From assembly GCF_932274485.2 (NCBI RefSeq), contig NC_065880.2:7169695-7233694 (forward strand): DNA of 64,000 nt, in the 5' to 3' direction. The notes below the pieces were generated by a model. The model was not told where the DNA came from. It made no database searches and saw only the letters and a list, made by a program, of their open reading frames with translations. Numbering within the stretch: position 1 is the stretch's first letter; each line of letters starts with the position of its first letter. The position numbers and the translations under genes were made by a program. The DNA comes from Patella vulgata. Its lineage: Eukaryota; Mollusca; Gastropoda; Patellidae. Shown piece by piece: positions 44,339-56,048 of the stretch.

Positions 44339-44900
44339 GTATAAACATAAACTGCATCGCGCACTATACCGGCAATATAATATTTTATTTAGCTATAGGT
44401 TTCTGTTTTTAATCCGTGTCGGTTTTGGTTTTCAGAGCCATATTATGTAACGTTGGTAGAACAAGTACATAAACTCCTAAAATCAACATAGGGATCTAAA
44501 TAAGAAATTCGTGATATCTGGAAAGTATGTGTATTACTAGCTACAAAATGTATAAAATTATTTTCTGGCACATTTACATTTACTTACCTTGAAAAAAGAT
44601 CAAATATAATATGATTGTAATAAATGTTGTGGGGGGGGGGGGGGTATTTAACGTCAAAATACGGACCATAACACGAAATACAAGATATAAAATAGGACAT
44701 AAGGACGCTAGTGGCGGGCTATACATGTATACGGTTCTTTGATAATACACACTCTTCCTTGTAATTCAAACTTATATAATAATTATTAAAACTCTTTATG
44801 TAATTATAATTTCAAACAATGTACTTATAATTTGGTAAATTATTTTGAAGGGGAGATGATACTGAAACTGTTTCTGAACGATATATCCATGTGGTTTTAA

Positions 44901-45146
44901 AGGCTCAATACCACTCTTGTTGTAACTGAATAATATGTCCCAATCTTTATTCTAGTCAACAAATTGTACTATTTTAGAATATTTCAATTAAATGATGATA
45001 CAAATTTCATCTTAACACACCTTATCTAAAAATTTTGAAAAATTCAACATAATGGTTTGAAACGTCTAACTTAAACATCTAGTACTTAGATAGATATATT
45101 ATTTATTTTCTGGAGCTTTCAAGCCAGCAAGAGTGTTATTGTCCCT
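44901..45146 (-). mobile_element. MITE-5 copy
   Basis: TTAA|AGGCTCAATACCACTCTTG ... GAGTGTTATTGTCCCT|TTAA. Confidence 0.82.
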
Positions 45147-45150
45147 TTAA

Positions 45151-45830
45151 TAAACGTTGAACTGGTTATTTTAATAACCGTGCATGCCGTGTAAATATTT
45201 TCTTTTGTGTTTTGAGTAGGTAATTTTCAAATAAATTCTCCAGCCTGTGATGGTTTTATTGTCCGGTATGGTGGTTGATTTCGTCTTTAGTTTGTTATTC
45301 GTTCTTTTTGTTTATTGGTTCTCTGAATTACGTAGGGGAGATGTATTTATGTAAGACCCGGCTTGTTTTTAGTCCTATGATAAGATACAGTTCGTTCACC
45401 CTGTAATTAAAGTTTTATATAATTAATAATCATAAAAATTATCAGACAATGTATATACGTATAATATTTTTCTTTGTAATAGATTAACTCTATATATATT
45501 TATAATTCTAAACTATGTACTGATAATTTTGTAAATACATTGTCATTTCTGAAAGGCGAAGAATGTATAAAAGCAACGACTTATTTTCAGATTCGGTAAT
45601 TGAATGTTATTGATATTGATATTGATATGTTAGTATTTTAATGAACAAAAAGAAGTAAACACGTGTAAGCAGGTGGATTTTATCCAGTGTAATATTGATT
45701 AAAATAAAGTCGATATACGTCTTGCTATCCATCTGTAATATTTTAGTATAATATGCTGATGAATTTATTTGAAAATAACAAACTAAAAACGCAACAATAA
45801 AAAAAAAATGTCGATCTACGTCTATCTATC
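45151..45830. other. AT-rich intergenic, nothing recognised
   Basis: Short TTGATA and TATC repeats only. Confidence 0.4.
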
Positions 45831-45835
45831 TATCT

Positions 45836-46089
45836 GGGGAGTTGGATGGCTGAATGGTTAGCACGTGCGCGCTGTATCATAAAGTCTGTCATTGAGTCAA
45901 CTGGCGTGGTTTCGATTCCCCGATTGTACGTGACAAGGAGTAGGGTCGTCTGTCCAACCTCGTGGATTTTCTCCGGGTCCTCCGGTTTCCTCCTACTGCT
46001 AAAGACCCCTACGAGCAAGCGAATTGTTGAAATAAAAATTGAACCATATGTTAGTCCCGAAATGACCTATTTTGTGACGTGTGGACGTT

Positions 46090-46129
<40 letters not shown>

Positions 46130-46145
46130 CCCTCTCTCTCTCTCT
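45836..46145 (+). mobile_element. SINE-B, near full length
   Basis: GTTGGATGGCTGAATGG head, B-box GTTTCGATTCCCC, long CT tail. Confidence 0.92.
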
Positions 46146-46324
46146 ATCAATCTGAAAAGATTTTAGTATAATTCATCACCTCAACGAAATTATTTACCAA
46201 ATTATAAGTACATTATTATTATATAAAGAGTTTAATAATTAAAGAGACTTGTTCGTAAGTCTCGCTCCTCCATTTTTAGCTTAAATCAAAATATGACTGA
46301 ACTGTTCTAATCTATTTAATATCG

Positions 46325-46457
46325 GAGAAATCCGATGCCATCGAGAGTTGATTATGGCCTGGATAAGTTAATTAATGTCTTATTAATAATTTAGATAACA
46401 TTTCAGGCCTAAAGAAAGACCTACAATAGGCAGATTTACCTCTTGCATAATGTATGT
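46325..46457 (-). mobile_element. MITE-1 fragment abutting MITE-4
   Basis: CGATGCCATCGAGAGTTGA ... TGCATAATGTATGTTTAA. Confidence 0.8.
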
Positions 46458-46461
46458 TTAA

Positions 46462-46830
46462 AGCGAGAATTTCATATTTTCTAAGAAAGTCAAAACATAA
46501 GTATTTCTATGTCTTTTGCTCAATAGGTTATCAACTCACTATTATACGATCATAGGCATTATTTCCCACATGTACAAATCATTGACACAGGAAATAATAA
46601 CACAATTACCTCCCTTGTTTTCCTATTCCCCCCATGGAATAGCTATCTTCAAACGTTTGAATTTGAAGTTGAAAATGATATTTTTGCCAATTTCTCAACT
46701 GGCAACAGTGAATTATAGGATTAATAGGATTATTCTTTAACAAGGTAGGACTGTTTATAGATACCATCTATTTTAAGGCTTTATTTTAATAAATTTTAAA
46801 AATATAACTTAAAAATATGAAATTGAAACT
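46462..46830 (-). mobile_element. MITE-4 copy
   Basis: TTAA at 46458-46461 (shared with MITE-1) and 46831-46834. Confidence 0.85.
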
Positions 46831-46849
46831 TTAATATATAAGCTTTAAA

Positions 46850-47640
46850 TTACAAGAAAGAATGTGTATTACCAAAGGAAAGTATAGTACAGTTACTGTT
46901 TTATCGGTTGGTCTAGTCGTTCCACAGCCCACCACTAGCGCCCGTTGTCGTCATATTGTTTCATAAAATTTGGAGAAATGTTTTTTTGACATTATTGGTT
47001 TTGCTAGCTCATGGTATCTGGAGATATGTATTTGGAAATTTGCTGTTCGAGATTTATTTTTGTTGGTATGTTTTTGGTGAAATACAGTTTGCCGTAAGAT
47101 CTTCCTAAATGTGCCGCGAAATTTTGAACGACACACTAACAATTGCGAAAAACCACGTGATTCCAATTGAGTATTCACTGGTAAGTTCATAGCTGTGTTT
47201 TTCTTTATTTACTTTAAAACACTCTACGTATCTATGACCAGTCCGTGTCTACGGTTGTATTCACTCTGACTTACCATGTTTTTATTTTGCAAAATTCAAA
47301 TATTTTTCATATATATTTAGCCAGGTGTGCCGCTATTTTTTCATGTGTTCCAAGGTGTGCCGTTGGCAAAAGAAATGTTCAGAACCACTGATAAACATAG
47401 TTAAAATGGCAAACACATACATATTATATAAATATAATAGAATGGATGAAAATGTACAATATATGTAATAAGTCATAGTTATACATACACAAGCATAATA
47501 GATATTTTTAATAAACATCGGGAAAAAGTCAAATTATACATTTAATAAATGATAAAATACTATTTTATCGACATTAAAATCTTTTTGTCATATCAATAAA
47601 CTTATGAACTTGATTAAAAGTGTTAGTGTTAACATCTAGA
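46850..47640. other. Intergenic with possible hAT end
   Basis: On the minus strand CAGTGGTTCTGAACATTTC (ending near 47393) resembles hAT termini; no partner end found. Confidence 0.35.
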
Positions 47641-48114
47641 CTGTAGGTAGTGGACCCAAATAGAAGACAGTTTATGTTTTTAAAATCATGTAGTAGTTTG
47701 TCTATGGTTTCTGTTCCCGATGATACTCAATTATATATTTCATTTACACCTAATTGTCCATCTTCTTTCAATTTATCACAATTGCAACTTGAGAACTGTA
47801 TTAGTGAAATTAGAAAATGGATGTCAAAGAACTTTTTAAAATTGAATGATGATAAAACCGAATATTTGTTATTAGGCTCAAGGCATCAATTAAGTAAATT
47901 TGCACATGATAACCCCCCTGTTGTAATTGGTAATTGTGATATATTTTCATCTTATTCTGCTCGTAGTATTGGCGCAATCTTTGATAGTTTTATGCTTATG
48001 GGAGCTCAAGTAAATAATATTTGTAAATTGTGCTATTTTAATATCAGAAATATAGGTAAAATACGTAAATGTGTACCTTTTTTTCAGAGTAGGTCTATGG
48101 GGCACCGTTTATAA
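47640..48114 (+). mobile_element. LINE reverse-transcriptase fragment, open over about 150 codons
   Basis: Reads VPDDTQLYISF, ISEIRKWMSKNFLKLNDDKT and LLLGSRHQLSKF, the RT palm and thumb of a CR1/Jockey-like LINE. Confidence 0.85.
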
Positions 48115-48447
48115 ATTAATTATTTAGCTTTTTATATATCAAAAACACTAGATTTAATTTAAATTTATATATATAGTTAAATCTCGACTTTTGTGCAAAT
48201 TTTTCACTTTTAATATTTAAACTAAAAATACAACAAAAACTCAATATTTAACATAATATATATAAATATTTCTTGATTTGTCTCTATTTTCATATTTAAC
48301 ATTTAGCATTGAATATTAAGACCAAAACAAGAGATTTGATGATATATAAATATTTAGCTAAATATTTACTGTCTGATTCATCGTAAATTTTAAACGGATT
48401 TCTTCGATTATGAACAAACTACTTAACTTTGGTTATTATAAACTTAC

Positions 48448-48486
48448 CTGTGTGTTTGTAATGAACTCCCGTTCGATAAAATCCAT
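48448..48486 (-). CDS. 13-codon first-exon-like ORF, copy 2 (inverted)
   Basis: Minus-strand MDFIEREFITNTQ with donor CACAG|GTAAGT, identical in protein to the copy at 50434. The two face away from each other across about 1.9 kb. Confidence 0.3.
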
Positions 48487-49894
48487 TGCACAACTAATTA
48501 TCACAACGATGAGAACAATTTCTCTCTTGAAAAATTTGAAAATTTACTTGTAATTTCGACAGAGTCGATGTCAACCATGTCTTCGTGACGTATTGGTCGA
48601 ATCCAATATACCTGTTGCGGGGGTTGGTTAACATTGAAAGATAGTTTGACAGCGCGATCATTTTGATCGTATATGGGTTTGGGCGACGAAAAATATCAAT
48701 TGAAGGCAATTACAAAGGAGATTTATATGGAAACCATTGATCGCCAGTCTATCAAATTTTCTTCACAATTAAAATATCACTGATTGCACGGATACTCGTA
48801 AAAATAAAGTCATGAATAAACTATAAATATCCTATCTTCTTTATGTTATAAATAATTTAACAAGGATCATGAAGCTTACCTCCGAATTCTCTGAGTGTAT
48901 TTTTAATTTTATACGCATTCTTTCGATCGAATAATAACCGCTTCAGTAACATCTTTAAGCGTGTTGCTGCAGCCCTCAGCGTGTCTATTGCCGTATTGGG
49001 TGCCCGGGTGGGTATATAATGCTACTAAGCCCGTATGACCCCGTAAGAAGCGGAACATTAATTCTCGATTCGACAGTTTTGACCGAAGTGTGATAAAGCC
49101 CGTAAAACGAATGTATAGTTGTGTTTGTGCGGCATGCGTGTTCAAAAGTAAATAATCTCATCCGAGTCGCTAATCAAATAATTAGAACAAAATATTTCAA
49201 AAAGTAAAGCTATAAAATTTGCAGAGATTTTACTAGAATGTAAAAGACGGTAACTAAATACAGGAATGCGGGTAGTTATGTGTGCGAACGCTCAAACTCA
49301 ATGCCAATTGTCGTAGGTATCCAGACCACTCGGACCAAAGACTACTCGGACTAAGACCAGTCGGACCAAAACAAGACCAGTCGGACCAATTAAATTATAT
49401 TATAAGGCTAGACAATATGCTATTTATTTATTATTAAATCACAATACAAAGAAGCAAATAATTCTTATACGGAATTCTTATATTTAGAGTTGTTTGGTTC
49501 AATTTTGTGTACGTAAATAAATCAACGATTAGTTTTAAAATTAATTAATAATGGTGCCAAAAAAAAATATCAATCTAATTTTTCTTTACTCTTGCAATGA
49601 GACTCGGTATGTCCAGACTTTTGACAGTTTCTACATATACGGGTATACTGTTCTTGTCTGATAGCCTAATTTTACTTTTTCCACATTCGCGGTATCCCCA
49701 GTGGTTTCATTCCGTCCTACCCCACTAACCCCTGGGTTACTATATATGAGGGGGGGGGGGGTGGAGACACGTTTTCAAGTTATCCGCCCTTGATGCGTTA
49801 ATATAAACAGCACATAATAATACGAAGACCGGACGTTTATATGCCCCTTTTTAAACGTGACTACAAGTGTGGTTCTCGATATTTTGCGATTTGG

Positions 49895-50150
49895 AATACA
49901 ATTATCAATTTATTCAAACAACACGTTATTATTAGTTCGAGTAGTCATATTAAAACACACACAATTATCAATTTATTCAAATAACACTTTATTATTGGTT
50001 CGAGTAGTCATATTAAAATAAACACAATTATCAATTTATTAAAATAACACTTTATTATTGGTTCGAGTAATTATATTAAAACAAACGCAATTATCAATTT
50101 ATTAAAACAATATTTTATTATTGGTCCGAGTCGTCTTTCTGTTGGGTCCG
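49895..50150. repeat. 63 bp tandem repeat, four copies
   Basis: ATTATCAATTTATT starts at 49901, 49964, 50027 and 50090; each unit ends in GGTTCGAGTAGTC-like sequence. Confidence 0.92.
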
Positions 50151-50433
50151 AATAGTCTTTTTGTATGGTCCGAGTAGTCTATTTGTTTGGGCTGAGTGGT
50201 CTATCACTTGGTCCGACTGGTCTTGAACCGAGTGATCTTTGGTCCGAGTGGTCATGGATTCTTGTCGTAATTGTACTTGAATTTCCTATGCTGTCACCCC
50301 TAATACGAAATGATATCTTCCGCAGAGTGACGTAACCATCTTCCATATTGGTATTTTTGTCTGGGAAAAGTTTGTGATATTTCAATTTTTCAAGAGAGAA
50401 CTTGTTTTCATCGTTGTGATAATTAGTTGTGCA

Positions 50434-50472
50434 ATGGATTTTATCGAACGGGAGTTCATTACAAACACACAG
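50434..50472 (+). CDS. 13-codon first-exon-like ORF, copy 1
   Basis: Reads MDFIEREFITNTQ and ends exactly at a donor CACAG|GTATGT. The same ATG, frame and donor occur in inverted copy at 48448-48486. No downstream exon was recognised. Confidence 0.3.
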
Positions 50473-50589
50473 GTATGTTTATAATAACCAACGTTAAGTA
50501 GTTTGTTCATAATCGAAGAAATCCGTTTAAAATTTACGATGAATCAGACAGTAGTTAAATGTTTAAACATTTAGCTAAATATATATGTT

Positions 50590-51310
50590 ATATTTTATAT
50601 ATTTTGTTAAACATTTATATATTTAGCTAAATAATATATATTTAGCTAAATATTTATATATTTAGCTAAATAATTATATATTTAGCTAAATAATTATATA
50701 TTTAGCTAAATAATTATATATTTAGCTAAATAATTATATATTTAGCTAAATAATTATATATTTAGCTAAACATATAGTTAAATTTACAAAGCGCAACTGT
50801 ACCACGCCGTTTGTAAAGTAATTATTGTTGTAAGCGACTTCACACTAAACGATGACGTAGTGTACAACTTTCCATTGACTGCACCTTGCCTTGATCTGTG
50901 CGAACGGCACGGAGTACCACGGCCGTGATTCGGGTTACAAGTTCGTGGTCAGCTTCCATTTCTAATTGCTAGTAGGCCTATTGTGCCAAGACTCACGTGT
51001 CGGGTACACGTCATCATTTTATGCGCAGTTTTTTGTGTCGCTTACGATAATAGAAATATTGGCGGGACCACAAATATATATTTAGTTAAATATTTATACA
51101 TTTAGCTAAACATATATATTTAGCATGATATTTATATATTTAGTTAACTGTTTATATATTTAACTAAATATATATATTTAACTAAATATATATATTTAAC
51201 TAAATATATATATTTAACTAAATATAGTTAAATGTTTATATATTTAACTAAATATATACATCCAGCTATATATTTAGCTAAATGTTTATATATTTAGCTA
51301 AATATTTAAC
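50590..51310. repeat. AT minisatellite, 20 bp palindromic unit
   Basis: TATATATTTAGCTAAATAAT tandem at 50610-50775 and variants at 51065-51310; TTTAGCTAAA is self-complementary. Confidence 0.9.
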
Positions 51311-51889
51311 TTTAGATTTTTCAGTGATTTAGTATTTAGCATTTATACCTACGAAAAACAGCACATTTAGCTATATATTTAACTAAGCGATGTGAAATCA
51401 AGATATAACATTTAAAGTTTTTCATAGACCAAAAACTCGACATTTAGCTATAATATTTTTTGATATTTACATATATGCCATTTTTGTTCTAATATTTATC
51501 TAAATATATATATATTCGGGGTTAAATCTAATGTTTTTTGCTATCAAAAAAATTAAATAATTATTTTACAAACGACGTTCCATATAGTGCAGATCCGTGG
51601 GACTGGCAAGGAACAACTTTTAGTGGCTGACGTGGAACGAAAGTCCAACGCCTCGTGTACATGTTGGCTTGAACGTCAAAGAGCCTGTGACTGTTCGGGC
51701 TATATTTCCTGGTCCCGCGCAGTGCGGGGGAAAGGGGTGGGGCGGCCCCTGGACCCTCGCCTAAAGATCTAGTATGGTAGCCCCCCCCCCCCCCTCCAAT
51801 CAAGAATTGCTTCCACCGGCCCTGATTTTATCGTAGCAAAACGTGTATGCGCATCTTTATTGACCATCGTATTTCAATGCAAGGGAGAT

Positions 51890-52512
51890 AAATCTTTATT
51901 TAACTGGATGCAGATCACAATTAATTCTCCCATTGACTTCAATGCTAATTATGGTCTACAGACAGAGCAACAAATGGCAATGTATTTAAAAAACACAACA
52001 GAATTTATATTGAAAATAATCACTGGTTTATACACATATAGCACGACTTATCGACAAGTATTCTCTTATCGTTTTCAAGTACAAATGATAATTAGTAATC
52101 TAAAAGATAATATTTATATTCGTTGACAAAGAGGCCCTAAGACCTATGTTGTTACGATACAAGGTGATTGGTTCAATTGATAACATAACTTTTTAACACG
52201 TAAATAAATAATAGGCTAATTGATAGGGGGTTGACATATAATCAAAGCGTGAGGAATCACGTGATGCTAATTAAGCAATTAATGTACATATTTGCTTCAA
52301 ATGTTGCCTGAGGTTGATCACTGAAATTTGGAGCTTTACAAATTTATCAAAACTTGGCAGAAAATATTAATTCAAACTTTCTTATTCGATACCAAACCAA
52401 CAAATAAACCAACATTGAAAGGGAAGAAAGAGAGATAATTTCTATAAATAAATGAACTACACAACTGCAAAACTACAGATATAGTGAATATTAATGGTGG
52501 TCTGACCCCTAC
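51890..52512. mobile_element. Diverged relative of the 60714 element
   Basis: ACAATTAATTCTCCCATTGACTT start and AATATTAATGGTGGTCTGAC end. Confidence 0.55.
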
Positions 52513-52567
52513 TGACGCAAGACTAGTAATTCCCTCTATTTATAACAATTCCCTCTCAAATTTCATT

Positions 52568-52880
52568 AGACCAAAGAGCCACGGTGGCTAAGTGGGTAAG
52601 ACTCTGGATCGCTAGCCTGGAGGTCGCGTGTTCGCTCCCTGCATTGGCCCAGAAAGTTCATCTGGATTTTCCGACGCGGTTTCCCCCTGTCAGTTGTGCA
52701 GGAAGGAGGGTCTGACAAGGACAGCTGTCTAGTCGTTCGGATGGGACGAAAAACTGAGGTCCTGTGAACACATTATTGTGCACATAAAAGATCCCTTGGC
52801 AGTTGGAATTTGATATAAGAGTAGGCCATAGTGCCGCTGCCCGGGCAAAATTTGCCTCATAGCACCCTGTATGACGCATG
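52568..52880 (+). mobile_element. SINE-A, tail lost
   Basis: CCACGGTGGCTAAGTGGG head to CATAGCACCCTGTATGACGC, ending just before the 52.9 kb promoter. Confidence 0.92.
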
Positions 52881-52925
52881 TTTATTGGTCGTTTTGTTTA
52901 CATCGATTTGTGTGGACTAACAACT

Positions 52926-53062
52926 GTCACGTGACTCCTAATAATAGCGTTGTCACGTGGGGTGTATTGTCACCCTGTATTTCTGCAGGGTAGACATGTT
53001 TTATACATAGCAACATGGCGTCATGGTGGGTATAAAAGAGGTCGACATCTTAGCATAAGTGG
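52926..53062 (+). promoter_or_regulatory. Core promoter: two CACGTG E-boxes and a TATA box
   Basis: GTCACGTGAC at about 52927 is a perfect palindromic E-box of the CLEAR/bHLH type, followed by GTCACGTGGG at about 52952 and GGTATAAAAGAG at about 53030. A start near 53060 would put the ATG at 53135 roughly 75 nt downstream. The motifs are direct; regulation by TFEB- or MYC-like factors is inference. Confidence 0.5.
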
Positions 53063-53134
53063 AACAACACTCTGTGAGAACGAGAGCAGAACAACCCATT
53101 ACAGGACGGTTACCCGGTGTATACCGTGGACAAA

Positions 53135-53287
53135 ATGGCCGACTGGAAATGGGTGTTGTCGTCTATTCCGATAGAATTTTTCCATTGGATTTACAAAGCT
53201 TACTTCGTTTCTTTCCGGGGCTTTCTAACTCTGGTTAACTTCACGGAACAGTCTGACTGGTCCCGGTCTAAGGTAATACGTCTGTAG
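53135..53287 (+). CDS. Unrecognised short ORF / first coding exon behind a TATA promoter
   Basis: ATGGCC in good start context (CAAAATGG) at 53135 opens MADWKWVLSSIPIEFFHWIY, then KAYFVSFRGFLTLVNFTEQS and DWSRSK. Unspliced it stops after 50 codons. A donor TCTAAG|GTAATA at 53272/53273 could join it to TTATACAG| at 53397, giving 52 codons, or to a more distant exon. It is aromatic-rich, with an amphipathic or membrane-leaning middle. I do not recognise a family. The clear promoter upstream is the main reason to call it. Confidence 0.4.
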   Translation: MADWKWVLSSIPIEFFHWIYKAYFVSFRGFLTLVNFTEQSDWSRSKVIRL

Positions 53288-53289
53288 CG

Positions 53290-54360
53290 CTCCCGCCATC
53301 ACTGATTTCAGTGCTATGGGGGTAGACGTGTTTACCAAGGACCTTACTTGGATTGACTAAGACTCGAACAGTTATATATTTTATACAGGCGTTCAGCTTT
53401 GTTAATTAACGTGAGGTCTCTGGTTTTATCTACAATAATCTACATGAAAAGGTGAGTTTCTATATTATATTATCAGGTTAAAATATATCTATTTATATAT
53501 AATTATTGTTAAAAGTAGAACTTTGCTGTGTATATTTTGCATATGAGGTTTGGACCAGGAACTCTGAGGAACGTTACATAAGACGTTAATGGTTCGGGCA
53601 GAATGGTGCCTTTTACTCATTTTAATACAAATTTACACTAAATAGGAAATAATTTTTACTTACAAATACTAAAAACGTCTTTATTTATTTTACTAATACA
53701 AAATAAAAATGTTTTTAGAATTTAATTTGCCGAAGGTACTATTCGCGAATTCAATGTCGTTTTTCTGAAGAATAAAAAAAAAATAAAAATACAATATTAT
53801 AATTAGACATTTCAAGATTTACCAAATAAAAATACAGCGATTTTGTACAAGTTTTAGTAGATTATATATATTTCTGTGAGCAAGGAGACTACAGAATATA
53901 TAGACTAGCCGTGTGTCGGCTAGGTGAATACTGTCTTGTACAGTCATCATATATAGATTAACTGTATATCTATATGTATATATAACTAGGTCGATATTGT
54001 ATATGTGTAATTAAGCTATTTAATGTTATTTAATAAAAGTTAAATTTATTAAAATCAATACAGTTTTAGTCTTAAAAAAGATATGGACTGTAGTTTATAA
54101 CACCATTGTTCTAGGATTAACTCTGGATTAGCGGCAAAATTTGACATCAAAGCCTGCCGGCTAAGTGGGAACACCCCATTGTATCCTAAATATACAGTGT
54201 ACTCAATGAATACCTGTAGCGCGTGATCTATAAATAATTAAACTGTGTATAAAGGGATTATCAATAATATACTTAATCAAGACAATAAACACGGTCTGCC
54301 AATCAGTGACAGTATTTATATCTAATAATAGTAACAATAATCTCTAAGTTAAAAAGAGGT
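53290..54360. other. Downstream of the 53.1 kb ORF, nothing recognised
   Basis: AT-rich. ATGAAAAG|GTGAGT at 53452 is a good donor, so a further exon may end there. Confidence 0.4.
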
Positions 54361-54364
54361 AGAT

Positions 54365-54535
54365 ATAAGATAAGTTAAAGTATATATATAAGTTGAACAG
54401 AGTTAGATGCCATAAGGTTAGAAGTTGTACAGAGTTACCTGTCTATAAGGTTAGTATATATAAGTTGAACAGAGTTACCTGTCTATAAGGTTAGTATATA
54501 TATATAAGTTGAACAGAGTTAGATGTCAGACGTTT
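54365..54535. repeat. Short tandem repeat, about 42 bp unit
   Basis: AAGTTGAACAGAGTTACCTG and GTCTATAAGGTTAGTATATA repeated three times. Confidence 0.85.
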
Positions 54536-54826
54536 AATTGAGAAGGTAAGAAACGGAGTAAGCTTGAAATCTGGATGATAAATCCTATACCGGGGTACAT
54601 GACAACATCCATTTCCGGTTAGTAAACCCGGCGAGTTATTGTTCTTAGACACATGTAGCTGTTGCTGTGTATCAAGGTATAAAAGTTTCCGACATACCAA
54701 TATATTTAAAGGACACGTATCAAGAACGTTTTATTTATATTTTTATTTAAATATGAATTTCTTTTAAAATAAAACTTATTAAAACAAAATAAGTCTCTGT
54801 ACTTTGTTTAACTTGGAGTAGGGGGT

Positions 54827-55040
54827 GGCCGGATGGTTAGCGCGAGCGCGCTGTATCATAAGGTCTGTCATTAAGTCAACTGACATGGTTTCGATTCCCC
54901 GGGTGTACGTGACAATGAGTAGGGTCCCCTGTCCAACCTCGTGGCTTTTCTCCGGGTCCTCCGGTTTCCTCCCACTGATAAAGACCCGTACGCGCAAGCG
55001 AATTATTGAAATAAAATTGAACCATGTGTTAGTCCCGATT
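54827..55040 (+). mobile_element. SINE-B, tail lost
   Basis: GGTGGCCGGATGGTTAGCGC head to CATGTGTTAGTCCCGAT. Confidence 0.9.
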
Positions 55041-55139
55041 GTAGTCGTAATTAACACAAGTTCTCTATCAATGTGTGGTGTGGGTTGGAGGAGGGGGGGG
55101 GGGGGGTAATTTGTTGTAGCCGTGATTAACACAAGTTCT

Positions 55140-55980
55140 CTATCAATGGACGCTTCCTATTGTTTATTGTATCTGGATAACAAGTTATTCCATATTTACC
55201 CAACACACGGTATTATTACTTATTTATAGCTTGATACGAATTTAGCCAATTTGAAGATTTCTATTTAATTTGTCGTGTTTGCAAAAACGGAAATTAACTT
55301 ATCCAATAGTCCCATTTTTGACGATCAGTAAAAAGCCAGAACAACAAACCCCTTCTTTTTATCAGTATTGTCAACAAACAGTAGAAGGCCACAACAACAA
55401 GGCACTCCGTTTTATCACCATTTTATAAAGTTCTGGGGTTTTCGACAATCTGTAACTATACCCTATCAAAAAGTAAAACCCACAATAAAGAACATATATT
55501 GAAAGGCAAAGAGTCTCTGATATGTAAGCTAAGAAACTTTATTTCTTTCAAGAGTGAAGGGTACCTCGTGGAAAACAAAGTGTTAAGAGAAAAGTCTTCC
55601 ACCGTGCCACCACACATCAGAGGGTATTTTTGATAATACGAACTTGTTTGATAGTGAATATTTCATGATTTATCATCAAATAGAAAGAAATTAAAAAAAA
55701 ATTAATAAAGAATTTAAATAGAAAATAAAAAAGATAAAGAATTTTGAAAATTATTTAGTAAACAACCGTAGGCGTACGAGCCAGGGGTCTGCCACTCAGC
55801 TAACTTTCGGGCAGACGCGTAAAGTCAAAAAGAAATATTATTTCATCTAGTTGGCAAAAGAAAGTGCCCGAAATCTAATAAAACGTTAATTTTATTTTAC
55901 TTTTAATTCAATACCAGGGCGACATAGAGTGGGATTTCGGTTACAGAACCACTGGACAATTTCGGAGTTGCTTAATTCAC
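55140..55980. other. AT-rich intergenic, nothing recognised
   Basis: No gene or known repeat seen. Confidence 0.4.
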
Positions 55981-56013
55981 GAGCTAAATTAGAAGAGAAA
56001 TGCATTTGCGGTA

Positions 56014-56048
56014 TGAGGGGGGGGGGGGTAGAGACCCCCCCCCCCATA
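56014..56048. other. G-run/C-run hairpin
   Basis: A run of about 12 G and a run of about 13 C are separated by TAGAGA, giving a perfect G-C stem. Confidence 0.8.

Larger units (their letters stand above)
48340..50560. repeat. Inverted duplication with divergent exon-like arms
   Basis: Left arm about 48350-48540 and right arm about 50385-50555 are inverted copies (shared start-codon exon, donor, TCATCGTTGTGATAATTAG and the segment down to TTTAGCTAAATA). The middle contains tandem repeats of a GGTCCGAGTAGTC motif that are themselves inverted (49315-49400 against 50120-50265). Confidence 0.7.

Noticed and set aside
53029-53041. Earlier ATG at about 53015 (ATGGCGTCATGG)
   Set aside because: It lies upstream of the TATA box and soon meets stops, so it is unlikely to be the start.
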